Source: an uncultured Chitinophagaceae bacterium (GTDB lineage Bacteria; Bacteroidota; Bacteroidia; Chitinophagales; Chitinophagaceae). Taken from it: a stretch of DNA of 15,258 nucleotides. The notes beneath the pieces are model-generated. The model was not told the DNA's origin, did no database searches, and was given only the letters and a program-made list of their open reading frames with translations. Location of the stretch: contig CAKSVK010000084.1 in assembly GCA_934502905.1 (NCBI GenBank), positions 1-15,258 on the forward strand, in the 5' to 3' direction. Position numbers and translations under genes: made by a program. Of this stretch, positions 14,687-15,258 are shown in pieces (within the stretch, counting starts at the first letter, position 1; each line of letters opens with the position of its first letter).

Positions 14687-15258
14687 TTATGCGTTCACCA
14701 CCAGGCGGAAGCCATTTCCATGAATGTTCACGATCTCAATAGAGGAATCTTCTTTCAAATATTTCCTCAGCTTGGCGATATACACATCCATACTTCTTCC
14801 ATTGAAATAGGTATCGCTACCCCATATGCGTTTTAAAGCGATCTCACGGGGCAGAAGATCGTTTTTATATTCTGCCAGCATTTTCAGGAGTTCATTTTCC
14901 TTGGGCGACAAAGTCTGTGTTTTGCCTCCGATACTTAACTCCCGCAACTTGGGATTAAAATGGTAATTCCCCAGGTCATATTCCACATTACCGGTATCCT
15001 TGTTAAGGTCTTCATTTCTTTTGAGGATCGCCTTTATTTTCATCAGCAATACCTCACTGTCAAAAGGCTTGGTGATATAATCATCGGCGCCGAGCTTATA
15101 CCCCTGTATAATATCGTCCTTCATTGTTTTTGCTGAAAGAAAAAACAGCGGCACATCAGGGTTAATATCCCTTATTTCCTCCGCAAGCTTGAAGCCATCC
15201 ATATTCGGCATCATGACATCGAGGAGACACAATTCAAATTTTTCACGCTGGAATGCAG
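14687..15258 (-). CDS. OmpR/PhoB-family response regulator, 5' end outside window (RprY-like)
   Basis: This transcription factor is switched by phosphorylation from a partner histidine kinase. About 190 residues are present; the start lies beyond base 15258, and the frame is open to the edge (AFQREKFELCLLDV), so the TTG at 15232 is not the real start. The receiver shows the phosphoacceptor aspartate in LLDVMMPNMDGF (codon 15218-15220), the switch serine in FFLSAKT and the lysine in YITKPF. The C-terminal winged helix includes 'LSPKENELLKMLAEY' and 'SMDVYIAKLRKYL', ending 'IHGNGFRLVV'. About 40-45 residues are probably missing. The kinase is not in the window. Similarity to Bacteroidota RprY is family-level; targets are unknown. 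Confidence 0.93.
   Translation of the reverse strand, partial: AFQREKFELCLLDVMMPNMDGFKLAEEIRDINPDVPLFFLSAKTMKDDIIQGYKLGADDYITKPFDSEVLLMKIKAILKRNEDLNKDTGNVEYDLGNYHFNPKLRELSIGGKTQTLSPKENELLKMLAEYKNDLLPREIALKRIWGSDTYFNGRSMDVYIAKLRKYLKEDSSIEIVNIHGNGFRLVVNA

Noticed and set aside
14687..15232. Complete short response regulator starting at TTG 15232
   Set aside because: The frame stays open to the window edge and the receiver domain would lack its first strands and acidic pair; the gene is simply cut off.

Overview
The window looks like chromosomal DNA of a Bacteroidota bacterium, probably in or near the Chitinophagaceae. The grounds are a SusC/SusD outer-membrane pair, an RbfA gene next to a LolC/E-type permease, an RprY-like OmpR-family response regulator, A-rich leaders instead of clear Shine-Dalgarno sites, and the family flavour of the proteins. 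The genus-level assignment is inference.

Layout from left to right. Positions 1-66 are an imperfect inverted repeat of CGCAGAT/CGCTGA words, cut by the left edge. Next is a leftward pair, rbfA (1926 to 1552) then a LolC/E-like permease (1513 to 293). Diverging from rbfA is a rightward run of three genes: an MsbA-like ABC exporter (1988-3793), a membrane-anchored MtfA-like (M90) zinc peptidase split by a +1 frameshift (3848-4817), and an AlkA-type DNA glycosylase (4865-5476). Between the convergent glycosylase and polyphosphate kinase genes lie three tandem copies of a ~164-bp element (5546-6034), each with several short hairpins. ppk1 runs leftward (8117 to 6054).

The ppk1/susC divergent gap (8118-8454) holds a candidate ppk1 promoter overlapped by an inverted repeat, and a 56-codon open frame that ends in a 4-base ATGA overlap with the susC start. 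A susC/susD pair follows (8455-11715 and 11754-13478), closed by a strong intrinsic terminator (13501-13528). No glycoside hydrolase, sigma factor or anti-sigma gene sits beside the pair in this window. After a ~370-bp gap with no recognisable gene comes a leftward FMN-binding split-barrel stress protein (14408 to 13902), a gap with a perfect 9-bp hairpin, and the 3' part of a leftward OmpR-family response regulator, truncated by the right edge and followed by its own terminator (14635-14660).

Most genes are ordinary housekeeping or envelope functions: ribosome maturation, lipoprotein/lipid export, alkylation repair, polyphosphate synthesis, TonB-dependent uptake and stress response. I see no clear new multi-gene system. 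The points most worth a second look are the structured triple repeat at 5546-6034, the frameshifted peptidase, and the small frame coupled to susC.
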